DNA from: Pseudonocardiaceae bacterium | GTDB taxonomy: Bacteria > Actinomycetota > Actinomycetes > Mycobacteriales > Pseudonocardiaceae | Assembly (NCBI GenBank): GCA_009379845.1 | Contig: WHSZ01000058.1 | Coordinates: 1 to 38,090, forward strand | Length of the DNA: 38,090 nucleotides | Direction: 5' to 3' | Part shown: piece by piece, positions 1 to 8,664 of the stretch | Position numbering within the stretch: the first letter of the stretch is position 1 | Layout: each line of letters begins with the position of its first letter | Notes under the pieces: model-generated | What the model saw: the letters and a program-made list of their open reading frames with translations, nothing else | The model's database searches: none | What the model was told of the DNA's origin: nothing | Program-made: the position numbers and the translations under genes

Positions 1-1
1 G

Positions 2-1390
2 GTGGCTACCGAACTGGACGGTGATGAGCGGCTGATCACCTTCATCGACACCCCCGGTCACGAGGCGTTCACCGCCATGCGTGCCCGTGGTGCGAGCTCA
101 ACCGACATCGCGGTGATCGTGGTCGCCGCGGACGACGGCGTGATGCCGCAGACGGTGGAGGCGATCAACCACGCGCAGGCAGCCAACGCGCCGATCGTGG
201 TGGCGATCAACAAGATCGACTTGGAGGGCGCGAACCCGGACAAGATCCGGCAGCAGCTCACCGAGTACGGGCTGGTCGCCGAGGAGTACGGCGGCGACAC
301 GATGTTCGTCGAGATCGCCGCGAAGCCCGGCATCAACATCGACAAGTTGCTCGAGGCGATCCTGCTGACCGCGGACGCCGCGCTCGACCTGCGGGCCAAC
401 CCGAACATGGAGGCCCAGGGCGTGGCGATCGAGGCACATCTGGACCGCGGTCGCGGTCCGGTGGCCACCGTGCTGGTGCAGCGCGGCACGCTGCGGGTCG
501 GCGACTCGATCGTGGCTGGCGACGCGCACGGCCGGGTACGCCGGATGGTCGACGAGTTCAACGACGACGTGAAGATGGCGCTGCCATCGCGTCCGGTGCA
601 GGTCATCGGGTTCACCTCGGTACCTGGCGCCGGTGACACGTTCCTGGTGGTTGACGAGGACCGGGTCGCGAGGCAGATCGCCGAGCGCCGGCAGGCACGT
701 ACCCGTAACGCGCTCAACGCGCAGAAGCGCAAGCGGGTCAGCCTCGAGGACCTGGACTCCGCGCTGAAGGAGACCAGCCAGCTCAACCTGATCATCCAGG
801 GCGACAACTCGGGTACCGTCGAGGCGCTCGAGAACGCGTTGATGAAGATCGAGGTCGGCGACGAGGTCGAGCTGAAGGTCATCCACCGCGGCGTCGGTGG
901 CATCACCGAGGGCGACATCAACCTGGCGATCGCGGACAACGTGATCGTGATGGGCTTCAACGTCCGCGCGGACGGCAAGGCCACCGAGCTGGCCAACCGT
1001 GAGGGCGTGGATGTTCGCTACTACACGGTGATCTACCAGGCGATCGAGGAGATCGAGAACGCCCTCAAGGGCATGCTCAAGCCGGAGTACGAGGAAGTGG
1101 AGCTCGGTAAGGCCGAGGTTCGCGAGGTGTACAAGTCCTCGAAGGTCGGCACGATCGCCGGTTGCCGGGTCACCGCGGGCGAGATCAGGCGAAACGCCAG
1201 GGCACGGTTGCTGCGGGACAACGTGGTTGTCGCGGAGAACCTGCCGATCAGGTCGCTTCGCCGGTTCAAGGAGGACGTGGTCGAGGTCAAGGACGGCTTC
1301 GAATGCGGTCTGACTCTTGGCTCGTACAGCGATATCAAGGTCGACGACATCGTGGAGACCTACGAGATGCGCGAGAAGCCTCGCGTCTAG
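2..1390 (+). CDS. infB: Translation initiation factor IF-2, C-terminal part
   Basis: GTPase that delivers formyl-methionyl initiator tRNA to the 30S subunit and promotes 50S joining. Only the last 462 residues lie in the window; the gene begins upstream, so the first in-frame GTG is not a real start. The G domain is recognisable from DTPGH (residues 16-20, G3) and NKID (70-73, G4). It is followed by the beta-barrel domain II, the IF-2 domain III and the C-terminal initiator-tRNA-binding barrel, ending normally near EMREKPRV. The order infB, DUF503, rbfA, nrnA, MATE resembles the mycobacterial infB-rbfA-nrnA-dinF locus. Confidence 0.97.
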   Translation: MATELDGDERLITFIDTPGHEAFTAMRARGASSTDIAVIVVAADDGVMPQTVEAINHAQAANAPIVVAINKIDLEGANPDKIRQQLTEYGLVAEEYGGDTMFVEIAAKPGINIDKLLEAILLTADAALDLRANPNMEAQGVAIEAHLDRGRGPVATVLVQRGTLRVGDSIVAGDAHGRVRRMVDEFNDDVKMALPSRPVQVIGFTSVPGAGDTFLVVDEDRVARQIAERRQARTRNALNAQKRKRVSLEDLDSALKETSQLNLIIQGDNSGTVEALENALMKIEVGDEVELKVIHRGVGGITEGDINLAIADNVIVMGFNVRADGKATELANREGVDVRYYTVIYQAIEEIENALKGMLKPEYEEVELGKAEVREVYKSSKVGTIAGCRVTAGEIRRNARARLLRDNVVVAENLPIRSLRRFKEDVVEVKDGFECGLTLGSYSDIKVDDIVETYEMREKPRV

Positions 1391-1478
1391 TAGCGACCGC
1401 CGGGGCTCCGGGTACCGAGTGCGCCCGAGCCCCGGCGAAGCCGCGTCTCCCATCAGCCAACCCATCCGGTGATGTCCC

Positions 1479-1775
1479 GTGTACGTCGGTGCCCTCGAAC
1501 TGGACGTGCTGCTCGGCGATGTGCATTCGCTCAAGCAGAAGCGTTCCGTGGTTCGTCCGGTGATCGCCGAGCTACGACGCCGGTACGAGGTGGCCGTCGC
1601 CGAAGCCGGCTATGCCGACCTGCACCGCCGCGCCCTGATCGGGGTGGCGGTGGTCGCCGCGGACGCGGCACATGTGCGAGAGCTGCTCGGTTGCTGCGAG
1701 CGGCTCGTCGCGGCACGGCCCGAGCTGGAACTGCTCTCCGCGCGGGAGCGCTGGCTCGGCCCCGAGGACGAATAG
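1479..1775 (+). CDS. DUF503 family protein (YlxP-like)
   Basis: A 98-residue protein of the DUF503/YlxP family, which usually lies between infB and rbfA and is thought to act in ribosome assembly or RNA binding; the molecular role is not established. The family signature is visible at the N terminus: a beta strand (YVGALELDVLL) followed by the conserved H-S-L-K-Q-K-R segment around residues 16-22. The start is GTG at 1479, 88 bp after infB, without a strong ribosome binding site. It is probably translated from the infB transcript. Confidence 0.88.
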   Translation: MYVGALELDVLLGDVHSLKQKRSVVRPVIAELRRRYEVAVAEAGYADLHRRALIGVAVVAADAAHVRELLGCCERLVAARPELELLSARERWLGPEDE

Positions 1776-1816
1776 GCCCGCGTTGCCGTGCAACGCCCGA
1801 GTGAAGGAGGAGCGTC

Positions 1817-2260
1817 GTGGCCGATCAGGCCCGCGCCCGCAAACTGGCCAAGCGCATCGCCCAGATCGTGGCATCGGTCCTGGAACACGAGGTGAAGGAT
1901 CCCCGGCTGGCCAGGGTGACGATCACCGATGCCAAGATCACCGCGGATCTGCGGGACGCCACCGTGTACTACACGGCGCTCGGGGAGAGCCTGGACGCCG
2001 AACCGGACACCGTGGGAGTGGCCGCCGCGCTGGAGTCCGCGACCGGGGTGCTGCGTTCCAGGGTCGGCCAGGGCACCGGCGTGCGGTTCACCCCGACGCT
2101 GACTTTCGTCGCGGACACGGTCCCGGACGACGCCCGGCGCATCGACGAGCTGCTCGCCCAGGCGCGCGAGGCGGACGCCGAGGTGGCCCGCCAGGCAACC
2201 AACGCGCAGCCGGCCGGGGAGGCCGACCCGTACCGGGTGCCGAAGGAAACCGAGGACTGA
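1817..2260 (+). CDS. rbfA: 30S ribosome-binding factor A
   Basis: RbfA binds the immature 30S subunit and helps 16S rRNA 5'-end maturation. The 147-residue protein has the type II KH-like fold, recognisable from the N-terminal R-x-x-K-L-A-K-R-I helix, the E-V-K-D-P-R-L turn near residues 25-31 and a strand with F-T-P-T-L-T-F near 90-98. It is preceded by one of the best Shine-Dalgarno sequences in the window (GAAGGAGGAG, 1802-1812), which fixes the GTG start at 1817. It is co-directional with infB and DUF503. Confidence 0.95.
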   Translation: MADQARARKLAKRIAQIVASVLEHEVKDPRLARVTITDAKITADLRDATVYYTALGESLDAEPDTVGVAAALESATGVLRSRVGQGTGVRFTPTLTFVADTVPDDARRIDELLAQAREADAEVARQATNAQPAGEADPYRVPKETED

Positions 2261-2355
2261 TCCACGACCCGCCGGCCGGTCTCCGGTTTCCCGGGTTGCT
2301 GCGAGCGGCTTGTTGCGCCGCCTCCGCCCGCAGTCTGCCGGTCAGGGAGCTCGTG

Positions 2356-3390
2356 CTAGCCGGGTTTGCGGGCGACCACGAGATCGCGGGTGATCGCCTG
2401 GTCCACGCGGTGGGCGAACTCGTACTCGCCGTGCGCGATCTCCAGCCCGGCGTCGCCGAGCAACGCGATCAGGTCGTCCTTGCGCAGCACGTAGGTGTTC
2501 CAGGAGATGCCGATCGCGCCACCCGGCCGAAGCAGGCGTAGCCAGGCCGGGATCGCGTCGGTGAGCAAGTCGAGCGGGCGGCGGCTTGGGGTGCCGGTCG
2601 CGCCGCGGCGGCTGCCGTGCGCGACCCCGTACGGCGCGTCGGTCACGATCAGATCGAAACTCCGCGGGCGGAAGAATTCCGTGCAAGCCAAGGTGTCCGC
2701 GTTGACGTAACTCAGTTCGCGGGTGTTTCCAGCCTTGTACTGCTCCCTGTCCACGCCGTACTCGATGTTCAGCCGCCGGCCGACTTTCGCCTTGTGTTTC
2801 CGTACCTGCCCCGAGTCCGCCCGGTGTTTGACGCGTTTGTTCTTCAGCCAGGTTCGAATGAACCGTTCGTACTCGTCGAAATCCTTGCTTGCGGTTTCCA
2901 CCCCGCAGGCGTCGAAGCCGTACATCATCGCCTGGTTCAGCGTGGTTCCCCTGCCGCATAGCGGATCCAGCACCCGCAGCGGGCGATCGAGCAGCGCGTC
3001 CGGCTCGGCCGAGCCGAGTGCCGTGACATTCAGCAGCAGCTTGGTGAACAGCTCGTTGGTCTTCCCTGGGTACTTCTGAATCGTGAGCAGGTCGGAGTCG
3101 AACCTGTCCAGCCGGTCGATCTCGATCGGCCGGAACAATCCGTCGGTGATCTCGAACAGCGCGTACATCGAGGACAGGTTGGAGATGAACGAGATATCGC
3201 GGTCGCTGAGCTTCTCGGTGTGGAACGTCAGGTAGTCGACGCCCGCGATGGATTCTTCGGCCGGCTGGTGAACGTCGCTTTCCAGCACCGACGTGCCGAA
3301 TACCGCGAGCTCGGCGCGCATCAGCCGCACCGAGTTGTCGGTATAGACTCGGTTCGCGGCTGGCAGGACCAGAATCGCGTACTTCGGCAT
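2356..3390 (-). CDS. TRM11-family SAM-dependent RNA (guanine) methyltransferase
   Basis: A 344-residue Rossmann-fold methyltransferase resembling the Trm11/TrmG10 family, which in archaea and eukaryotes makes N2-methylguanosine in tRNA. Motif I is VLDPLCGRGTT (AdoMet binding) and the catalytic motif IV is DAPYG, where most relatives have DPPY or DLPY. About 130 N-terminal residues precede the fold and could be a degenerate THUMP-like RNA-binding part. The tRNA target is unknown and the function is inferred. ATG at 3390 is chosen; a GTG at 3402 would add four residues. The gene sits on the opposite strand between rbfA and nrnA, breaking an otherwise co-directional block. Confidence 0.85.
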   Translation of the reverse strand: MPKYAILVLPAANRVYTDNSVRLMRAELAVFGTSVLESDVHQPAEESIAGVDYLTFHTEKLSDRDISFISNLSSMYALFEITDGLFRPIEIDRLDRFDSDLLTIQKYPGKTNELFTKLLLNVTALGSAEPDALLDRPLRVLDPLCGRGTTLNQAMMYGFDACGVETASKDFDEYERFIRTWLKNKRVKHRADSGQVRKHKAKVGRRLNIEYGVDREQYKAGNTRELSYVNADTLACTEFFRPRSFDLIVTDAPYGVAHGSRRGATGTPSRRPLDLLTDAIPAWLRLLRPGGAIGISWNTYVLRKDDLIALLGDAGLEIAHGEYEFAHRVDQAITRDLVVARKPG

Positions 3391-3470
3391 GAGGGTGCAC
3401 ACTCACGGATGTGTTCGGAAACGAGCGTGAGGGATGCTACCTCGCCGGGTAACCGCGGCCGGTGTACGCG

Positions 3471-3483
3471 TAACTTGCTTGAC
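3471..3483 (+). promoter_or_regulatory. nrnA -10 element (leaderless)
   Basis: TAACTT at 3471-3476 fits the actinobacterial TAnnnT -10 consensus and is followed by exactly 7 nt and then GTG. Transcription would start at the start codon, which explains why nrnA lacks a ribosome binding site. Confidence 0.55.
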
Positions 3484-4479
3484 GTGATCGAACTGGACGA
3501 ACAGATTCGCGCGGTGGCCGGCCCGCTCACCTCGGCGCGGGACGTCACCCTGCTTGCGCACATCAGCCCGGACGCCGACGCGCTCGGCAGCGCTCTCGCG
3601 CTGGGCCTCGCCCTGCATCGTGGTGGCGCCAAGGTCCGGGTGTCGTTCGCCGAACCGGAGGATGTGCCGGAGACGCTGCGCTGCCTCGACTCAGCCGGAC
3701 TCGCGGTGCCGGCTACCCAGGTTCCGGAGGTTCCGGAAGTCCTCGTGGTGCTGGATACCGGCAGCCTGCAGCGGCTCGGCGAACTCGCCGGCCGGGTCGC
3801 GGCCACGATCGACGCGGGCGGCGCGGTTGTGGTGATCGACCATCACGCGTCGAACCCTCGGTACGGCACGCATCATCTGATCGACGACTCCGCGGAGGCC
3901 ACCGCGGTGCTGGTGCTGGCGCTGCTCGACGAGCTCGGGGTGACCGTTGACGAGCCGATCGCGCGCTGCCTGTACGCCGGGCTGCTCACCGACACCAGCT
4001 CGTTCCGGCGGGCCACCCCGGCCACCCATGCCACCGCGGGGCGGCTGCTCGAGGCCGGCGTCGCCCCCGATGCCCTCGGCAGGGAGCTTCAGGACAGCCA
4101 CCCGTTCGCCTGGCTGCCGATGCTCTCCACGGTGCTGGCCGGCGCCCGGCTCGAGCCGGAATCGGCGCGCGGGCTCGGCCTGGTGCACGCGGCGGTGCCG
4201 GCCGACGCGGTGGCAGCGGTGCGCACCGAGGAAGTGGAGGGCGTCGTGGACGTGGTGCGCGGCACCACGGAGGCGGAGGTCGCCGTGGTGCTCAAGGAGC
4301 TGAGCCCCGGGCGGTGGACGGTGTCGCTGCGCGCGAAGTCCAGGCTGGACGTGCGGGCGGTCGCGCAGTCACTCGGCGGTGGGGGCCACCGGCTCGCCGC
4401 GGGCTGCACCCTGGACGGCAGCGTGGAGGAAGCGCTCGCCGCACTGCGCACCGCGCTTGCCGAGGCACCCCTGCTGTGA
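3484..4479 (+). CDS. nrnA: Bifunctional oligoribonuclease/PAP phosphatase NrnA (DHH/DHHA1)
   Basis: Mn-dependent DHH phosphoesterase that degrades short oligoribonucleotides and removes the 3'-phosphate of pAp, the by-product of PAPS-using sulfotransferases and PAPS reductase. The 331-residue protein shows the metal ligands H26, D30 and D32 (AHISPDAD), DTGS, the DHH triad within VIDHHAS, and the C-terminal DHHA1 motif GGGGHRLAAG. The GTG start at 3484 is supported by a TAACTT box 7 nt upstream; the frame stays open upstream but has no other start signal. It follows rbfA and precedes a MATE transporter, as in Mycobacterium. pAp removal could serve the sulfotransferase in this window, but that is inference. 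Confidence 0.93.
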   Translation: MIELDEQIRAVAGPLTSARDVTLLAHISPDADALGSALALGLALHRGGAKVRVSFAEPEDVPETLRCLDSAGLAVPATQVPEVPEVLVVLDTGSLQRLGELAGRVAATIDAGGAVVVIDHHASNPRYGTHHLIDDSAEATAVLVLALLDELGVTVDEPIARCLYAGLLTDTSSFRRATPATHATAGRLLEAGVAPDALGRELQDSHPFAWLPMLSTVLAGARLEPESARGLGLVHAAVPADAVAAVRTEEVEGVVDVVRGTTEAEVAVVLKELSPGRWTVSLRAKSRLDVRAVAQSLGGGGHRLAAGCTLDGSVEEALAALRTALAEAPLL

Positions 4480-4498
4480 ACACCCAGGTGGGGGCTGG

Positions 4499-5824
4499 GT
4501 GAGCACTGCCGGTAGGAACGACATGTCGTTACGGCGGGTGCTGGGGCTCGCCGTACCCGCGCTCGGCGTGCTGGCAGCGGAACCGCTGTATGTGCTGGTG
4601 GACACCGCGGTCGTCGGCCACCTCGGTGCGCTGCCGCTTGCCGGGTTGGCGATCGGCGGCGTGGTGCTGTCCCAGGTGTCCACCCAGCTGACGTTCTTGT
4701 CGTACGGCACCACGGCGCGCACCGCACGGCTGCACGGTGCCGGCCGCCGCGCGGAGGCCGTCGCCGAAGGCGTGCAGGCTACCTGGCTGGCGGTGTTCGT
4801 CGGCCTGCTGGTGCTCGGCCTCGGCCAGCTGCTCGCCGAACCACTCGCGCTGGCGCTCGCCGGCAGCGACGAGACCGCGGATGCCGCGGTGCGCTGGCTG
4901 CGGATCGCGCTGTGCGGAGCGCCGCTGATCCTGATCACGATGGCCGGCAACGGCTGGATGCGCGGCGTGCAGGACGCGATGCGCCCGCTGCGTTACGTGC
5001 TGGCCGGCAACGGGCTGTCGGCCGTGCTGTGCCCGGTGCTGGTGTACGGCGCCGGCTGGGGCCTGGAAGGTTCCGCGGTGGCCAACGTGGCCGCCCAGGT
5101 GGTGGCCGCCGGGCTGTTCGTCCGCGCGCTGGTGGTGGAACGGGCCAACGGGGTCACGCTGCGGCCACGGCCCTCGGTGATGCGCGCCCAGCTCGGGCTC
5201 GGGCGTGACCTGGTGCTGCGCAGCCTCGCCTTCCAGGCCTGCTTCGTTTCCGCCGCGGCGGTGGCCGCGCGGACGTCCACCGAGGCGGTCGGCGCGCACC
5301 AGGTGGTGTTGCAGTTGTGGACGTTCCTGTCGCTCGTGCTCGATTCGCTCGCGATCGCGGCGCAATCGCTGGTTGGCGCCGCGCTCGGGGCCGGCGAAGG
5401 GGAACGCGCGCGAACCACCGCGCGGCGGATCACCCGATACGGCTTGGCGTTCGGCTGCGCGCTCGGCGTGCTGTTCGCCGCGGTGTCCGGTGTGCTGCCG
5501 CACGCGTTCACCTCGGACGCCGGCGTTCTCGCGGAGATACCGCACGCCTGGTGGTTCTTCGTCGCACTGCAGCCGATCGCGGGCGTGGTGTTCGCGCTGG
5601 ACGGGGTGCTGCTCGGCGCGGGCGACGCGGCGTACCTGCGCACCGCGACGTTGACCAGCGCCGCCGTCGGATTCCTGCCGCTGATCTGGGTTTCGCTGGT
5701 TCTCGAGTGGGGCCTGGTCGGCATCTGGAGCGGGCTGGCGCTTTTCATGCTGCTACGCCTCGGCACGCTGCTCGGGCGGATGCGTTCCGGGCGGTGGGCG
5801 GTGCTCGGCGCGGTGCGGAGCTGA
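4499..5824 (+). CDS. MATE family efflux transporter (DinF-like)
   Basis: Integral membrane transporter of the MATE superfamily, DinF branch, 441 residues with about 12 hydrophobic segments in two homologous halves. The N-terminal half carries the family pattern EPLYVLVDTAVVGHLG. Such proteins export cationic compounds using Na+ or H+ gradients; the substrate here is unknown. The start is placed at GTG 4499, 19 bp after nrnA; ATG at 4523 is an alternative eight codons downstream and would also leave the first helix intact. The nrnA-dinF pairing is conserved in mycobacteria. Confidence 0.9.
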   Translation: MSTAGRNDMSLRRVLGLAVPALGVLAAEPLYVLVDTAVVGHLGALPLAGLAIGGVVLSQVSTQLTFLSYGTTARTARLHGAGRRAEAVAEGVQATWLAVFVGLLVLGLGQLLAEPLALALAGSDETADAAVRWLRIALCGAPLILITMAGNGWMRGVQDAMRPLRYVLAGNGLSAVLCPVLVYGAGWGLEGSAVANVAAQVVAAGLFVRALVVERANGVTLRPRPSVMRAQLGLGRDLVLRSLAFQACFVSAAAVAARTSTEAVGAHQVVLQLWTFLSLVLDSLAIAAQSLVGAALGAGEGERARTTARRITRYGLAFGCALGVLFAAVSGVLPHAFTSDAGVLAEIPHAWWFFVALQPIAGVVFALDGVLLGAGDAAYLRTATLTSAAVGFLPLIWVSLVLEWGLVGIWSGLALFMLLRLGTLLGRMRSGRWAVLGAVRS

Positions 5825-5829
5825 GCTCG

Positions 5830-6384
5830 TCAGCCCACCCGCGGGGTACCGATCAGCTCGACGCCGGCCAGGCCCATCTGCTCCACCGCGGCGTCCACAG
5901 TGGACCGCGAGACCCCCGCGGTGAGGTCGAGCAGAACGGTGGTCTGCAGACCCGAGGCCGCGGCGTCAAGCGCGGTGGCACGCACGCAGTGATCGGCGGC
6001 GATGCCGACGAGGTGCACGGCGTCCACCCGGCGCTCGCGCAACCAGCCGGTCAGGGTGCTCCCCTCGAAACCGGAGTACCCGGACGTGTAGGCACCTTTG
6101 GAGATCACCGCGGCGATCGGTCCGACGTTCAGCTCCGGATGGAACGAGGCACCGGCGGTGCCCGCGACGCAGTGCGGCGGCCAGGACGTGACGAAATCGG
6201 GATCGTCGCTGAAATGCTCGCCCGGATCGACGTGGTAGTCGCGGGTCGCGACGATGTACTCGTAGCCGCCGCCAGCCATGTGCTCGCTGATCTTCGTGGC
6301 GGTTTGCGCACCGCCAGCGACCGCCAACGCGCCGCCCTCGCAGAAGTCGTTCTGCACGTCGACCACGATCAGCGCTGTGCTCAT
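5830..6384 (-). CDS. pncA: Nicotinamidase (isochorismatase fold)
   Basis: Hydrolyses nicotinamide to nicotinate and ammonia in NAD salvage; in mycobacteria the same enzyme activates pyrazinamide. The 184-residue protein has the catalytic triad D9, K96, C133 (VDVQNDF, SKG, ADHC) and the metal ligands D49, H51, H57 and H71, the last four at the same numbers as in M. tuberculosis PncA. The start ATG at 6384 has a GAGGTGAAG ribosome binding site. It lies 38 bp downstream of pncB on the same strand, so the two consecutive salvage steps are probably co-transcribed. Confidence 0.95.
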   Translation of the reverse strand: MSTALIVVDVQNDFCEGGALAVAGGAQTATKISEHMAGGGYEYIVATRDYHVDPGEHFSDDPDFVTSWPPHCVAGTAGASFHPELNVGPIAAVISKGAYTSGYSGFEGSTLTGWLRERRVDAVHLVGIAADHCVRATALDAAASGLQTTVLLDLTAGVSRSTVDAAVEQMGLAGVELIGTPRVG

Positions 6385-6422
6385 GCTTCACCTCGCCGGG
6401 CTCGGTGCTCTACCCAACTTAC

Positions 6423-7727
6423 TCACGAGCCGGGGCCGAGGAAAGTAGTTGAAATGGCTGGTTCACCTCTGGACAGCTTCAGGCCTTCCCACGGCAGGCT
6501 CACCAGCGCTTCACGTACCCGCTCCCTGCTCTGCTCGAGGGTGGGCAATCCGTGCACGGCGCACCCGCCGCGCATCAGCGGGATCTGCAGCTCGCGATCC
6601 CCCGGCTCGGACTTCGGCACCGGTCCGGCCGCCGGGTACACCACTTCCTCGAGCGCGGTCCCCGAGTCCTTGTGCCGCCTGAGCGCGAGCTTGCGCCCGC
6701 CCCGGGATTCCTTGTGCTCGCTGCGTTTCGCGACCGGCCGCCCGTCCACCTCGACGAGCTTGTACACCATGCTCGCGGTTGGTGCGCCGGACCCGGTGAC
6801 CACCGAGGTGCCCACGCCGTAGGCATCGACCGGTTCGGCACGCAGCGCGGCGATCGCGTACTCGTCGAGGTCACCGGAGACCACGATGCGGGTGTTCCGT
6901 GCGCCGAGCGAATCCAGCTGCTCGCGGGCCTGCCTCGCGAGCACCCCGACATCGCCGGAGTCGATCCGGATCGCGCCGAGTTCGGGGCCGGCGACCTCGA
7001 CGGCGGTCGCGATGCCCTGGGTGATGTCGTAGGTGTCAACGAGCAGTGTCGTGCCCGCTCCGAGCGCGTCGACCTGCGCGCGGAACGCGTCGGCTTCGCT
7101 GTCGTGCAGCATGATGAACGCGTGCGCGACGGTACCCATCGTCGGGATGCCGTACCGGCGCCCCGCTTCCAGGTTTGACGTGCTGGAGAACCCGGCGAGA
7201 TACGCAGCACGCGCGCTGGCCACCGCCGCGATCTCGTGCGTGCGCCTGGTTCCCATCTCCACGATCGGCCGCCCGTGCGCCGCGCTGGCCATTCGCGCGG
7301 CAGCCGACGCGATCGCGGTGTCGTGATTCAGGATGGACAGCACCAGCGTTTCCAGCAGCACGGCTTCCGCGAACGTGCCACGCACCGTGAGCAGTGGTGA
7401 GCCGGGGAAGTAGAGCTCGCCCTCCGGGTAGCCGTCCACGTCTCCCGCGAACGAGTAGCCGGCCAGCTCCTCAAGCGCCGATTCGGGTAGTACGCCCGCG
7501 TCCGCCAGCGCGTCGATCTCGGGCTGGCCGAACCGGAAAGCGCTTATGGCGTCCACCACGCGTTCGACGCCGCTCACAATGCCGTACCGCCTGCCCTCCG
7601 GGAGCCGCCTCGCGAACACCTCGAAGGTGCATGGTCGCCGCGCCGTCCCTCCGGCCAGCGCGCTGGCCAGCATGGTGAGCTCGTAGTGGTCGGTAAGCAG
7701 TGCCGTGCTCGCGCCGGGCCTCGTCAT
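6423..7727 (-). CDS. pncB: Nicotinate phosphoribosyltransferase
   Basis: Converts nicotinate and PRPP, with ATP, to nicotinate mononucleotide in the Preiss-Handler branch of NAD synthesis. The 434-residue length is normal. Family motifs include LLTDHYELTM near the N terminus, the EMGTRR-H segment with the phosphorylated active-site histidine, the TSNLEAGRRYG-PTMGT substrate loop, and RIDSGD. ATG at 7727 is supported by a TACGCT box 7 nt upstream. It is divergent from clpS, as Rv1330c is from Rv1331 in M. tuberculosis, and sits upstream of pncA. Confidence 0.95.
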   Translation of the reverse strand: MTRPGASTALLTDHYELTMLASALAGGTARRPCTFEVFARRLPEGRRYGIVSGVERVVDAISAFRFGQPEIDALADAGVLPESALEELAGYSFAGDVDGYPEGELYFPGSPLLTVRGTFAEAVLLETLVLSILNHDTAIASAAARMASAAHGRPIVEMGTRRTHEIAAVASARAAYLAGFSSTSNLEAGRRYGIPTMGTVAHAFIMLHDSEADAFRAQVDALGAGTTLLVDTYDITQGIATAVEVAGPELGAIRIDSGDVGVLARQAREQLDSLGARNTRIVVSGDLDEYAIAALRAEPVDAYGVGTSVVTGSGAPTASMVYKLVEVDGRPVAKRSEHKESRGGRKLALRRHKDSGTALEEVVYPAAGPVPKSEPGDRELQIPLMRGGCAVHGLPTLEQSRERVREALVSLPWEGLKLSRGEPAISTTFLGPGS

Positions 7728-7740
7728 ACGAAAGAGCGTA
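7728..7740 (-). promoter_or_regulatory. pncB -10 element (leaderless)
   Basis: On the minus strand TACGCT (7740-7735) is followed by 7 nt and the pncB ATG, so the transcript probably begins at the start codon. It would drive pncB-pncA. Confidence 0.5.
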
Positions 7741-7796
7741 AGTGAGAACTCGCCCTACCGGCCCAATGCCGTCGGTGCTCGTGACACCATGGAGTC

Positions 7797-8096
7797 ATGA
7801 CCACGCCTGTCGAATCAGAGCAGACGCAGGCTTCCCCGGCGGGTGCCGAAACCGCCGAGGAGGACAAGCCGTGGCAGACGATCGTCTGGAACGATCCGGT
7901 GAACCTGATGTCGTACGTGACCTACGTGTTCCAGAAGCTGTTCGGCTACAGCAGGGATCAGGCCACGAAGCTGATGCTCGACGTACACCACAAAGGCAGG
8001 GCAATCGTCTCGTCCGGCTCCAAGGAGAAGGTCGAGGGAGATGTCGCGCGGCTGCACGCGGCAGGGCTGTGGGCCACGATGCAGCGTCCCGCGTGA
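7797..8096 (+). CDS. clpS: ATP-dependent Clp protease adaptor ClpS
   Basis: ClpS hands N-degron substrates (bulky N-terminal residues) to the ClpC/ClpP protease. The 99-residue protein has a disordered acidic N-terminal tail of about 24 residues. The core follows, with the conserved V-W-N-D-P-V-N pattern (30-36) that shapes the N-degron pocket, and a VHHKGRA segment typical of the family. The ATG at 7797 follows a short GGAG at 7791. It heads a co-directional run with DUF2017 and a P1 peptidase, in the same order as Rv1331-Rv1333. Confidence 0.95.
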   Translation: MTTPVESEQTQASPAGAETAEEDKPWQTIVWNDPVNLMSYVTYVFQKLFGYSRDQATKLMLDVHHKGRAIVSSGSKEKVEGDVARLHAAGLWATMQRPA

Positions 8097-8106
8097 AGGA
8101 GAGCGG

Positions 8107-8664
8107 TTGAAACCCTGGCGTCGCAAGGGAAGCAGGATCGTCTGCACCCTTGAACAGCAGGAGGCCGCCATCGTGCGCGGTCTCGTCTCGCAGCTGCAGG
8201 ACATGCTGGAGGCACGCGCCGAGGAGGCCCCGCAGGACGAGCTCGCCGAGCTCACCGGGATCAAGGCGGGGCCGAGCAGCTCGCCGAACGATCCGGTGCT
8301 TTCCCGGCTATTGCCCGACTTCCACCGGTTGGACGACGACCAACCGGATCAGTCCGAAGTGGACTCCTCGGCGGCGTTGCGTTCGCTGCACGAGCCGGAG
8401 GTGCTCGAGGCGAAAACCGGCGTCGCGGCCATGGTGCTGGACACCTGCCCGCCGGGCGGCGGCGAGGTGCGGCTGTCCCTCGAACAGGCCGACGCGTGGG
8501 CCTCCGCGCTCAACGACGTGCGGCTGGCGCTCGGCACCGCGCTGGACGTCACCGAGGACATGCCAGAGGAGCTGCCGGAGGACGATCCGCGCACCCCGCA
8601 TCTCGGCGTGTACCACTGGTTGACCTGGGTGCAGGAAAGCATGATCCAGGCGCTCTCCGGATGA
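8107..8664 (+). CDS. DUF2017 family protein
   Basis: A 185-residue protein equivalent to mycobacterial Rv1332, which always accompanies clpS; its function is unknown. The sequence is acidic and helical, beginning KPWRRKG, with the conserved DPVLSRLLPD (about 59-68) and a C-terminal YHWLTWVQE segment. The start is TTG at 8107, supported by AAGGAG at 8096-8101 and by the N-terminal pattern of the family. It lies 10 bp after clpS and overlaps the next gene by ATGA, so translation is likely coupled. Confidence 0.85.
   Translation: MKPWRRKGSRIVCTLEQQEAAIVRGLVSQLQDMLEARAEEAPQDELAELTGIKAGPSSSPNDPVLSRLLPDFHRLDDDQPDQSEVDSSAALRSLHEPEVLEAKTGVAAMVLDTCPPGGGEVRLSLEQADAWASALNDVRLALGTALDVTEDMPEELPEDDPRTPHLGVYHWLTWVQESMIQALSG

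Noticed and set aside
98..1534. 478-codon open frame on the minus strand
   Set aside because: Antisense shadow of infB.
5317..6822. 501-codon plus-strand frame crossing the MATE/pncA/pncB junctions
   Set aside because: Runs out of frame through one gene and antisense through two; no family signature.
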